From contig DASXLL010000071.1 in assembly GCA_036496265.1 (NCBI GenBank), forward strand, positions 1 through 22,886: a stretch of DNA of 22,886 nucleotides, read 5' to 3'. Shown here piece after piece: positions 14,194 to 20,634 of this stretch. The stretch's first letter is position 1. Each line of letters opens with the position of its first letter. A model generated the notes under the pieces. The model made no database searches and was not told the origin of the DNA. It saw nothing but the letters and a program-made list of their open reading frames with translations. Source of the stretch: CAYLLN01 sp036496265 (lineage in GTDB: Bacteria; Planctomycetota; Planctomycetia; Pirellulales; Pirellulaceae). A program made the translations under genes and the position numbers.

Positions 14194-15027
14194 ATGCCAC
14201 TGCCAAAGCCATCGTTTGATTTTGCTGTGTGGGGTGTCGTCTGGAAAGACCTCAAATTGGCGTTTCGCGACAAACTTCGCTTGGGCGTGGAGGGACCTAT
14301 TTCTTTCCTCATCGCCTATATGATTCTCGCGCAATTTGGAAGCGCGGACGCAGCGTGGGATTTGACGCTTGAGAAGGCGCTCGCTGTGCCACTCGGCCTA
14401 TTCATCCTAATGGTCATACACGGCCTTTGGAGCTGGGCGACGGCTCCGCGACGGGTTTATTACGCCCAGCAGGCTGAACTCGTATCCGCGGAGAACCAGC
14501 TACGTGATATGCGAGAGAATGCGGACACCGTGTTAAAGGGTCAAATTCTGTCGTTGCAAAACGACAATGAACGAACCAAGCAAGAAAATGCGGCCCTTAC
14601 TAAACAGTTAAAAACACAAAAAGAGGAAGCCCGACTGCACTATGCACAAGAGCTAGATAAAGAACGCTCCAGACTTCAGAAGCAGCGTACTCCAATCTTG
14701 TCAGCCAATGAGAAGGCGGCTCAGGAACTAGCGTCCGAGCCGCCGGAGCTTGCGATGGCTCGACTGGAAACATCAAAAAGCAAACTAAACGAACATGCGA
14801 AGCGCGGACGCAGCGACGTACGCACGGGCGAGGATTTGAAGCTATGGCTATCTTCCGCAAAAAAACTACTTGAGGGTTATGTTCCCAAGCAAGCCTGGAG
14901 GTTCCAGGGAATTGTCTGCAGCGGAGAGAAGCCTCTTACTTCACACGAGCGACGTGCGTTAAATGATGCAGTCACGTTGCTGGAGGTTTTGCAGGGAACC
15001 ATAAAAATAGTGGATTTGACTAAGTAA
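14194..15027 (+). CDS. Transposon passenger: membrane-anchored coiled-coil protein, unknown function
   Basis: From ATG 14194 the product is 277 residues. Two membrane helices lie near the N-terminus (about residues 34-52, GPISFLIAYMILAQF, and 63-83, LAVPLGLFILMVIHGLWSW). A long charged coiled coil follows (about 92-165: SAENQLRDMRENADTVLKGQ onward, heptad-like with many Glu, Lys and Gln). A compact C-terminal region of about 80 residues ends in HERRALNDAVTLLEVLQGTI. It is more A-rich than the neighbouring chromosomal genes. No enzymatic motif is seen. It is not part of any known transposition machinery that I recognise, so it is called a passenger. No Shine-Dalgarno is visible; TATTTT ends 7 nt before the ATG, which may mean a leaderless transcript. 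ATG 14158 is an upstream alternative (289 residues). Confidence 0.72.
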   Translation: MPLPKPSFDFAVWGVVWKDLKLAFRDKLRLGVEGPISFLIAYMILAQFGSADAAWDLTLEKALAVPLGLFILMVIHGLWSWATAPRRVYYAQQAELVSAENQLRDMRENADTVLKGQILSLQNDNERTKQENAALTKQLKTQKEEARLHYAQELDKERSRLQKQRTPILSANEKAAQELASEPPELAMARLETSKSKLNEHAKRGRSDVRTGEDLKLWLSSAKKLLEGYVPKQAWRFQGIVCSGEKPLTSHERRALNDAVTLLEVLQGTIKIVDLTK

Positions 15028-15107
15028 TCATTCAGCGCGAACCGGACAGCCGATCCAGCGTCTATATCGCCATGAACGCCATTTCTGGCAGATAAAAGCG
15101 GCTTGCT
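15028..15107. other. Short gap between convergent passenger and RHH genes
   Basis: 80 bp between the 3' ends of two convergent genes. No clear terminator hairpin is seen. Confidence 0.4.
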
Positions 15108-15296
15108 CTAATTGCGCATCGTCTCGCGCTTAGCCGCCCTATTGAGCCTATCCCGCATCCAGGCTGCAAGCAGCTTCTCGGCCTTATCTGCGGCTTTCTG
15201 CCACGCGGACTTTTCTGCGGGCATTAAACGCAGCTCTAGCCGGTCCGTTGCCAGCTCGTCTGGGTCTTTAGGCGGTCGCCCTCGTTTTTTAGCCAT
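15108..15296 (-). CDS. Ribbon-helix-helix DNA-binding protein, probable element repressor
   Basis: A 62-residue basic protein. After an AT-hook-like KKRGRPPKDP stretch comes the ribbon strand RLELRLMPAEKSAW, then two helices (QKAADKAEKLLAAWMRDRLN), the Arc/CopG-type ribbon-helix-helix pattern. Such proteins bind DNA as dimers and often repress their own promoter. It is divergent from the transposase, and the space between holds symmetric promoters and dyads centred near 15337. The likely role is therefore to hold down transposase and its own expression. The -10 TACAAT ends 6 nt before ATG 15296, so the mRNA is probably leaderless. An accessory DNA-binding role in transposition is an alternative. 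It has no toxin partner, which argues against an antitoxin. Confidence 0.75.
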   Translation of the reverse strand: MAKKRGRPPKDPDELATDRLELRLMPAEKSAWQKAADKAEKLLAAWMRDRLNRAAKRETMRN

Positions 15297-15302
15297 GCCG
15301 CG

Positions 15303-15330
15303 ATTGTACGGACAATTATTTTGAGGTCAA
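15303..15330 (-). promoter_or_regulatory. Minus-strand promoter of the RHH gene
   Basis: TTGACC-N16-TACAAT read on the minus strand (-35 at 15325-15330, -10 at 15303-15308), close to the sigma-70 consensus. The expected transcription start falls at or within a few bases of the ATG at 15296, pointing to a leaderless message. Confidence 0.7.
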
Positions 15331-15343
15331 GCGATGTCAGTGC

Positions 15344-15372
15344 TTGACAGTGCGAATAAATGCCCGTACAAT
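15344..15372 (+). promoter_or_regulatory. Plus-strand promoter of the transposase gene
   Basis: TTGACA-N17-TACAAT, consensus -35 and optimal spacing, with one mismatch in the -10. The start of transcription is expected around 15379-15380, where an in-frame ATG (15380) stands; the preferred start at 15401 lies 21 nt further on. Confidence 0.82.
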
Positions 15373-15400
15373 AAATCGCATGACAAGCGGGGAAAAAACA

Positions 15401-16654
15401 ATGACGAACGAACGTGAGCAACGTGGTGCTTTGATCGCGGCGACGTGCAAGCTGGTTCGGAAAGGCAATGTATGGCTGGTTCCATCGCAGTCTCGGAAGG
15501 GCAAATACACCGTTTGCCCGGACAAGGAAACTCCTCATTGCACGTGCGCCGATCACGAAACGCGCGCGTGCGAGTGCAAGCACATTTACGCAGTACGATT
15601 TGTGATTCAACGGGAACTATTCGACGACGGGACAATTCAGGAAACTGCCACGGTGACGGTCGCGCACACGGTGCGCAAAACCTACAAGCAGGATTGGCCA
15701 GCGTACAACGCTGCCCAAAAGTGCGAGAAGCAGCGTTTCCAGGTAATGCTTCACGATCTCTGCCAGTCAATTCCAGAGCCGCCAGCAAATCCCCAAGGCG
15801 GCCGTCCATCGGTCCCGATTCGCGATGCGATATTCTCGGCGTGCTTCAAGGTCTATAGCACGGTGAGCGGTCGCCGGTTCACGACCGATCTGCAAGCTGC
15901 ATTAGACAGCGGCCATATCGGGCGAGCGCCATCGTACAACACTCTGTTTCGCGTTTTCGAGTCGCCGGAGACGTTCGATATTTTGCGGGCGCTGGTGACG
16001 GTCTCGGCCTCGCCTCTCAAGGCAATTGAATCCAACTTCGCTTGCGATTCATCCGGCTTTACCGGTTGCCGTTACGACCGCTGGATTGAACACAAATATG
16101 GCAGCCCGATGAAAAAAGTGTTGCGAACGTGGGTCAAAACACACGTAATGGTAGGCGTCAAAACGAACATCGTTACCGCTGTCGAGATTTTCGACAAAGA
16201 CGCGAACGACGGCGTGCAACTACCGAAGTTGCTCAATACGACTACCAAGCAGTTCACGGTCAAAGAACTGTCGGCTGACTTGGCTTATTCATTTGAGAAA
16301 AACCTATGGGCCGTCGATGCTGTCGGTGCTGCCCCGCTCATTCCGTTCAAATCAAACGCCTCGCCAGCGAAGGGCGGGCTATGGGCTAAAATGTTTCATT
16401 ACTTCCAAATCCACCGCGAAGAATTCCTATCGCGGTATCATCAAAGGTCGAACGTGGAAAGCACGTTCTCGATGATTAAGCGGAAGTTTGGCGACAGCGT
16501 GCGGAGCAAGACGGACGTTGCCATGAAAAATGAAGTATTGGCCAAGCTGGTTTGCCACAACATTTGTTGCGTCAATCAGGAAGCGTTTGAACTCGGAATT
16601 GATCCGGGTTTTGGGGCAGAAACGCCAGTTGCCTCAATACCTACCGCTGGCTGA
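15401..16654 (+). CDS. SWIM zinc-finger DDE transposase (IS4-like)
   Basis: A 417-residue protein. The N-terminus carries a SWIM zinc finger: C47-x-C49 and C59-K-H61 within HCTCADHETRACECKH. The catalytic core is DDE: Asp216 (FACDSSGF), Asp293 (ELSADLAYSF) and Glu353, in YHQRSNVESTFSMIK. That last stretch matches exactly the IS4-family signature Y(2)R(3)E(6)K (Y346, R349, E353, K360). PLIPFKSN after Asp293 is also typical. ATG 15401 was chosen because GGGGA lies 8 nt upstream; ATG 15380 is nearly as good and would be leaderless. The frame is intact and ends just before the right inverted repeat. The SWIM finger probably binds DNA or a partner; its exact role in this family is not known to me. 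Confidence 0.9.
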   Translation: MTNEREQRGALIAATCKLVRKGNVWLVPSQSRKGKYTVCPDKETPHCTCADHETRACECKHIYAVRFVIQRELFDDGTIQETATVTVAHTVRKTYKQDWPAYNAAQKCEKQRFQVMLHDLCQSIPEPPANPQGGRPSVPIRDAIFSACFKVYSTVSGRRFTTDLQAALDSGHIGRAPSYNTLFRVFESPETFDILRALVTVSASPLKAIESNFACDSSGFTGCRYDRWIEHKYGSPMKKVLRTWVKTHVMVGVKTNIVTAVEIFDKDANDGVQLPKLLNTTTKQFTVKELSADLAYSFEKNLWAVDAVGAAPLIPFKSNASPAKGGLWAKMFHYFQIHREEFLSRYHQRSNVESTFSMIKRKFGDSVRSKTDVAMKNEVLAKLVCHNICCVNQEAFELGIDPGFGAETPVASIPTAG

Positions 16655-16660
16655 TACTTA

Positions 16661-16672
16661 TGAGGCAAAGCC
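16661..16672 (-). repeat. Right terminal inverted repeat
   Basis: TGAGGCAAAGCC, a perfect inverted match to 14073-14084, 6 bp after the transposase stop. Confidence 0.9.
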
Positions 16673-16682
16673 GATGCGCGAG
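16673..16682. repeat. Target-site duplication, right copy
   Basis: GATGCGCGAG, identical to 14063-14072. The chromosomal sequence continues with GCGGGCGGG. Confidence 0.9.
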
Positions 16683-16817
16683 GCGGGCGGGTTATTGGCG
16701 CTGTCAAGCCTCAATTTTGTTGGGGGGACATGTCGGCTAAGGTTTCGGCTCAAGTCGATGGTAGAATGCCCCTGCTGGGAAATCGGTGGGGTTTTTCATG
16801 TCCTAGAATGTTGGCGC

Positions 16818-17114
16818 ATGAATTCCAAGGATGACCACTGGAAGTCGCTGAAAGAACGGTTGCCAATCGGAAGCCGGGTTTGGTGCAGGGTTGTTTTGCA
16901 TCGGCATTATGGCGTCCACACTGCCATAGAAGGCATTGAATTCGAGGGCCTGATTCAGATTACCGACTTCAAGGACGCCAGCCGCATGACTCCCGCAGAG
17001 TACCCGCCGCTGGGTTCTGAGCTTGAGGCAGTCGTGCTCGGATTCAAAGAAAGAGGAATGCAAATATGGCTGGGCATAAAGCCAAGCCAACTTTCGAAAT
17101 CGGAAGTTACCTAG
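16818..17114 (+). CDS. Small S1-like (OB-fold) protein
   Basis: A 98-residue protein from ATG 16818. It fits the S1/OB-fold pattern: IGSRVWCRVVLHRHYGVHTAI, then FEGLIQITDF, then PPLGSELEAVVLGFKERGMQIWLGIKPSQL, i.e. five strands with the usual glycine turns. S1 domains bind RNA or single-stranded DNA. A single domain with nothing else suggests a small RNA-binding or translation-related protein, but the partner is unknown. No strong Shine-Dalgarno precedes the start. An in-frame opening reaches back to 16530 inside the transposase in another frame and is not protein-like, so it was not used. It lies just outside the transposon and is chromosomal. Confidence 0.72.
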   Translation: MNSKDDHWKSLKERLPIGSRVWCRVVLHRHYGVHTAIEGIEFEGLIQITDFKDASRMTPAEYPPLGSELEAVVLGFKERGMQIWLGIKPSQLSKSEVT

Positions 17115-17196
17115 GAGCCGCGGCGCTTGATTTTCAAGACATTCGACCGGAAACTACAGTTTGAGACATGCAAACACTGTCCTCGATGGTCACGCT

Positions 17197-17451
17197 ATGC
17201 TTTCCGCGCCTGAGATTCTGAATCGCGAGTTTTTGGAAGTTCGCTGCAAGATTTTGGAACTGGCGGCGGCGTTCGATCGATTGGAGCGGTCGGAAGGGTC
17301 GGTGGCGACTGATCCGCGGCTGGCTAAGGTGCGTGAAGCGCTCAATGTGATCCTGGAGCAAGGGGGCGACCGCGCGGAGCAGGTGCAGATGATTTTTTCG
17401 CGCGAGTATGATGATGAGTGGCAGGAGAAGTTTAAGGTTGGGCCGCGGTGA
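17197..17451 (+). CDS. Small helical hypothetical protein (84 aa)
   Basis: ATG 17197; an upstream TTG at 17161 would add 12 residues of no evident value. The product is charged and helical (REFLEVRCKILELAAAFDRL, DPRLAKVREALNVILEQGGD, IFSREYDDEWQEKF), without a signal peptide or membrane span. No strong ribosome-binding site is seen. It may be co-transcribed with the S1-like gene 82 bp upstream on the same strand. I do not recognise the family. Composition supports a real protein; function is unknown. Confidence 0.65.
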   Translation: MLSAPEILNREFLEVRCKILELAAAFDRLERSEGSVATDPRLAKVREALNVILEQGGDRAEQVQMIFSREYDDEWQEKFKVGPR

Positions 17452-17547
17452 AGGCGAAACGTCTACACAGCTCAGGCGGGCGCGCCGGTGCGGACGACAG
17501 CTAAGCGCGCGTAAGAGAACGAAACGGGCGCTCGTGGCATTGCAGGA

Positions 17548-17584
17548 TTACCGGGAGGCTTACGCCTCCCGCTCGCCGTTTTGT
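17548..17584. repeat. Hairpin repeat, copy 1 (porin 3' end)
   Basis: A 37-bp block with stem GGGAGGC-TTAC-GCCTCCC followed by GCTCGCC. A second copy at 19727-19763 matches 35 of 37 positions. This copy lies 9 bp beyond the porin stop codon and may serve as its 3' hairpin, though no T-tract follows on the gene strand. Confidence 0.8.
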
Positions 17585-17592
17585 TCGACGAT

Positions 17593-19077
17593 CTAAAACT
17601 GATAGATGGCGTCGAGGCCGAAGAGGAATTGGTTGCGGCTGGTGTTGTCGTTGAAGGCCTGATTGGGCGGGAAGCCGGGAAATCCTGGGGCGAGAAATCC
17701 GCTTTTGGCGGTGGTCCAGTCGTAGCGCAGCTCGCCTCGCAGCAGGAAGCTGTTGTTGGGCCGATAATTCAGGCCGAGGGAGGTCTCGTAAAAACTGCCG
17801 GGAAAGCGAAAAAAGGCGTCGGTGTTTCCGGGTCGAAGTCCGGTGACTTGATAGCCTTGCGGATCGTCGAACCATTCGACCCGTGCGCCGGCCGTCCAGC
17901 AGGAGTTGATTTGGTAAAAGAGATATTGGTTGAGGCCGTACCAACTCGCACGCCGCGAACCCGTCGCGTTGAAACCCAGAGTGTCTTGCTGCACACCCAA
18001 GCTGTGGTGCAGCACATATGACCAGCGGCTGCTCAGATTGCGATTCCACACGACGGAGTACATGGTGCGGTTGGAGGTTGGGCCGATGCCGGGGACGTTG
18101 AAGTCGTAATCGTTGCCCGAAACGACCGAGAATGACAGACTGCCGCGGCCGGGATTGACGTAGGTCAGGCCGCCGAGGAACTGGGGGCCGCCGCGGAAGT
18201 TGAATTCGTTCCAGCCGGAGACGACGCCGGCGTTCCAGGTCCAATTGTCATTCAGGCTGCGGCTGGCGAGGGCGCCGGTGTGCGTGAACGGCTGGCCGTA
18301 CTGGAGCGCGTACGAGTGGGTGTAGAAGAAGTTGCCGACGGCGGGGATCGTTTCGTAGCCCAGAATGGTATAGAAGTGGCCCCACTTGATCCGCAGATCG
18401 TTGTAATCGGTCTCGGCATACAACTGCGGCATCGAATAGCCGTAGAGAAAATCACGATCCGTATTCCAGCGGGGAATGTTGCCAAACGTGCGGCCATCGA
18501 GGCCGGCCGCGGTCGTGAAGAAGGAGTCGCTGCCGAAGAAGAAATCGATCTGGCCGCCGATGAACAAGCCGGAATTCTGGCTCAAGTCGGTTGTCCGCCG
18601 CAGGACGCCGTAAACCTGGTTCAGTTGGCCGTTGTCGCGGTCGGCAAACGTCACGGGGCCGTTGAAGTGTGTCGCCGGGTTGAAACTGTTGGCCATGATG
18701 CCGCCGTTGACCCAGCCGGAGAAAATCGTGCTCGGATCATTGAGCGGACTGTAGCGGCCATAGAGGCGTTGGGTGAAATAGTCGTAGCTGCAGCAGCAGT
18801 CGCAATCGCAGCAGGAGCAGCCGTTGCCAGCTGAAGCGGAGCAGCAACAGTCGTTGCCGCAGCAATCGCAGGCGCAGGACGAAATGGCGCCGCAGCTTGC
18901 TTCGCGCGTCGAGGCAGCAATTTCGCCGCTGCTGTCCGCAAACACAGCGGGAGCGGTAACCGGCTCCCCGATCGTTTGTGCCAGGCTTGGCGAGTTGCCA
19001 AAAGCCAGGAAGCCTAGCAGGCTGCCGACCACAGTGATGGTAATTGCCGCCTGAAGGCGATTCGCAGAGCGATCCAT
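17593..19077 (-). CDS. Outer-membrane beta-barrel porin (BBP2/OmpL-like) with Cys-rich linker
   Basis: From ATG 19077 the product is 494 residues. The start was chosen because MDRSANRLQAAITITVVGSL and the following run to SPSLAQ form a proper signal peptide, with GGAG shortly upstream; an ATG at 19170 adds 31 basic residues before it. The mature N-terminus has a remarkable linker with 15 cysteines in 35 residues (SCACDCCGNDCCC ... CSCCDCDCCC). The rest alternates aromatic and polar residues like an outer-membrane barrel (GWVNGGIMANSFN, ADRDNGQLNQVYGVL, GQIDFFFGSDSFF, IKWGHFYTILGYE, VSGWNEFNF) and ends in aromatic Phe. This resembles the OmpL-like BBP2 porins common in planctomycetes. It probably carries small solutes; specificity is unknown. 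The linker could be metal-binding or disulfide cross-linked. Confidence 0.85.
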   Translation of the reverse strand: MDRSANRLQAAITITVVGSLLGFLAFGNSPSLAQTIGEPVTAPAVFADSSGEIAASTREASCGAISSCACDCCGNDCCCSASAGNGCSCCDCDCCCSYDYFTQRLYGRYSPLNDPSTIFSGWVNGGIMANSFNPATHFNGPVTFADRDNGQLNQVYGVLRRTTDLSQNSGLFIGGQIDFFFGSDSFFTTAAGLDGRTFGNIPRWNTDRDFLYGYSMPQLYAETDYNDLRIKWGHFYTILGYETIPAVGNFFYTHSYALQYGQPFTHTGALASRSLNDNWTWNAGVVSGWNEFNFRGGPQFLGGLTYVNPGRGSLSFSVVSGNDYDFNVPGIGPTSNRTMYSVVWNRNLSSRWSYVLHHSLGVQQDTLGFNATGSRRASWYGLNQYLFYQINSCWTAGARVEWFDDPQGYQVTGLRPGNTDAFFRFPGSFYETSLGLNYRPNNSFLLRGELRYDWTTAKSGFLAPGFPGFPPNQAFNDNTSRNQFLFGLDAIYQF

Positions 19078-19171
19078 GCTCCAGGCTCCAATCCTTTGAA
19101 GAAGGCGGGAAATCCGGGCATGAATCCATTCATGCCCAGGGCGACGCTGTTTTTTAAATCGGAGAAACACT

Positions 19172-19233
19172 AACCCGAAGCGTAAGCGAGGGACTGCCTG
19201 ACTTGCGAAAATCCCTCGCTTACGCTTCGGGTT
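19172..19233. repeat. Perfect 22-bp inverted repeat upstream of the porin
   Basis: Arms 19172-19193 and 19212-19233 are perfectly complementary (core CCCGAAGCGTAAGCGAGG) around an 18-bp loop. It lies about 95 bp upstream of the porin start and would form a strong cruciform or RNA hairpin. It looks like a REPIN/MITE-type dispersed element, but no second copy is in this window. Confidence 0.85.
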
Positions 19234-19582
19234 GGTATGCCTTGCTCCTATTGAAACTGGGCGTCGCCCCCATCAATGCCGTGCCACCTGTGCGCAGTGA
19301 CCTGAGAGGCGACACGCGTTAGAGACGCCGCTGCCCACGGTCGTTGCGTCGGTACCGCAAAAAGGCTATCGACCGCGTGCTTTCCCCCTGTTCATTAGGA
19401 ATTGCAATATCGTTAGAGTCGATTGGAACGGTTTGCGTAGGCGGAAAAACTTAACATTCGAGACCATTCCACGAGTGGTAAAGATTTCCGGTTAGGGAAA
19501 GGCCGGTGTGCGGCGGGCACAGCAGAGAACGGGACGCTTACGCATGCCAGAACTGGCGATGGACAACCGATTTGCGGGTCAA

Positions 19583-19604
19583 GCCGGCGAAGGGCCTCGC
19601 CGGC
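19583..19604. repeat. Perfect 8-bp-stem hairpin
   Basis: GCCGGCGA-AGGGCC-TCGCCGGC, a REP-like palindrome in the long intergenic region. No adjacent stop codon, so a terminator role is unlikely. Confidence 0.6.
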
Positions 19605-19726
19605 CTACATTCAAGAATTGCGTGGTCCTGCGCGGGCAATTTGATTGCTTGCTGCCGGGACGACGCTGTAGGACAATGGATTTAGAACTTCCCAAACGAA
19701 GAATTACGAGCGTTCTGAGTGGAGAG

Positions 19727-19763
19727 TTACCGGGAAGCTTACGCCTCCCGCTCGCCATTTTGT
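19727..19763. repeat. Hairpin repeat, copy 2 (before the TatD-like gene)
   Basis: 35 of 37 positions identical to 17548-17584, same orientation. One of the two differences breaks a stem pair (GGGAAGC against GCCTCCC). It ends 13 bp before the TatD-like start codon, so it forms the 5' untranslated region of that gene. Confidence 0.8.
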
Positions 19764-19776
19764 CAAGAGTTGCTAC

Positions 19777-20634
19777 ATGGACTACATCGATCCACATATC
19801 CACATGGTGTCGCGGATTACCGACGACTATGAGACGCTGGCGCGGATGGGCTGCGTGGCGATGAGCGAGCCGGCGTTTTGGGCCGGTTTCGATCGCTGCT
19901 CGGTCGATGGATTTCGCGATTATTTTCGCCAGCTCACGGAGATCGAGCCGAAGCGAGCCGCTCAATTCGGCATTCAGCATTTCTGCTGGCTGTGCATCAA
20001 CGCGAAAGAGGCGGAGAACGTCAGCCTGTCGCGGGAAGTGATCGCGATGATTCCGGAGTTTTTGGATAAGCCGAACGTGCTGGGCATTGGTGAGATTGGG
20101 CTTAACAAAAACACGCGGAACGAGGCGACGGTGTTTGTGGAGCATCTGGAGCTGGCGGTCAAATACGACCAGCAGATTTTGATTCACACGCCGCACTTAG
20201 AAGACAAATATCAGGGCACGCGGATGATCCTCGACATGCTGTGTGACGACAGCCGGCTCGATCATAGCCGCGTGCTGGTCGATCACGTCGAGGAGCATAC
20301 GGTGCGGCACGTGCTGGATGAGGGTTTTTGGGCGGGGATGACGCTGTATCCGACGACGAAGTGCACGCCGCAGCGGGCTTGCGACATTATTGAGATGTAT
20401 GGGCCAGATCGGCTGCTGGTGAATTCAGCCGGGGACTGGGGACCGAGCAAACCGACGGCCGTGCCGGACTTCATTATCGAAATGCGACGACGCCGGCATC
20501 CGGAAAGTGTGATTCGGAAGGTTGTCTTTGAAAATCCGATTGCGTTTTTCAGCCAGAGCCAGAACTTTTCGTTTCGGGCGAGGGAGATGGCGGAGGAAAA
20601 TGCCGATCGGCCGGTAGCAGCGAAGACCTCATAG
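19777..20634 (+). CDS. TatD-like metal-dependent hydrolase
   Basis: A 285-residue TIM-barrel amidohydrolase. All expected metal ligands are in view: DPHIHM (His7, His9), GIGEIGLN (Glu106), LIHTPH (His137), VDHVEEH (His170) and NSAGDWG (Asp220). TatD-family enzymes act as metal-dependent nucleases or hydrolases on various substrates. Details such as the long CWLCINAKEAENVSLSREV insert resemble the TatD-type EboB proteins of ebo clusters, which belong to precursor export in cyanobacteria and other bacteria; no other ebo gene is next to it here, so this is a weak suggestion. No strong Shine-Dalgarno is seen; a hairpin repeat ends 13 bp upstream. Its 3' end is overlapped antisense by the frameshift-extended gene at 20549. 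Confidence 0.9.
   Translation: MDYIDPHIHMVSRITDDYETLARMGCVAMSEPAFWAGFDRCSVDGFRDYFRQLTEIEPKRAAQFGIQHFCWLCINAKEAENVSLSREVIAMIPEFLDKPNVLGIGEIGLNKNTRNEATVFVEHLELAVKYDQQILIHTPHLEDKYQGTRMILDMLCDDSRLDHSRVLVDHVEEHTVRHVLDEGFWAGMTLYPTTKCTPQRACDIIEMYGPDRLLVNSAGDWGPSKPTAVPDFIIEMRRRRHPESVIRKVVFENPIAFFSQSQNFSFRAREMAEENADRPVAAKTS

Larger units (their letters stand above)
15303..15372. promoter_or_regulatory. Symmetric divergent operator/promoter region
   Basis: Two nested inverted repeats share a centre near 15337: ATTGTACGG (15303-15311) with CCGTACAAT (15364-15372), and GTCAAGC (15326-15332) with GCTTGAC (15342-15348). The outer pair covers the two -10 boxes and the inner pair the two -35 boxes. This fits a dimeric or tetrameric repressor that closes both promoters together; the RHH protein is the natural candidate. 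Confidence 0.65.
14073..16672 (+). mobile_element. IS4-like transposon with passenger gene and divergent RHH gene
   Basis: A 2600-bp element bounded by perfect 12-bp inverted repeats GGCTTTGCCTCA (14073-14084) and TGAGGCAAAGCC (16661-16672), and flanked by a perfect 10-bp direct repeat. It contains three genes: a membrane coiled-coil passenger (14194-15027, +), a ribbon-helix-helix protein (15108-15296, -) and a SWIM-DDE transposase (15401-16654, +) that ends 6 bp before the right inverted repeat. Both ends, the duplication and the transposase are intact, so insertion may be recent and the element possibly still active. I see no gene broken by the insertion. IS4 family is inferred from the transposase signature and duplication length. 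Confidence 0.9.
19234..19776. other. Intergenic stretch between porin and TatD-like genes
   Basis: About 540 bp with no convincing gene. It holds a GCCGGCGA/TCGCCGGC hairpin at 19583-19604 and the second copy of the hairpin repeat at 19727-19763. No good promoter pair was recognised for either divergent gene. Confidence 0.5.

Noticed and set aside
15108..15296. RHH protein as antitoxin of a toxin-antitoxin pair
   Set aside because: No toxin-like gene lies next to it; the adjacent genes are the transposase and the membrane passenger.
14063..16682. A chromosomal gene interrupted by the transposon
   Set aside because: Joining the flanks at the 10-bp duplication gives no continuous protein-like frame.
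16530..16817. N-terminal extension of the S1-like protein
   Set aside because: It reads the transposase 3' end in another frame and crosses the transposon border; ATG 16818 gives a complete S1-like domain.
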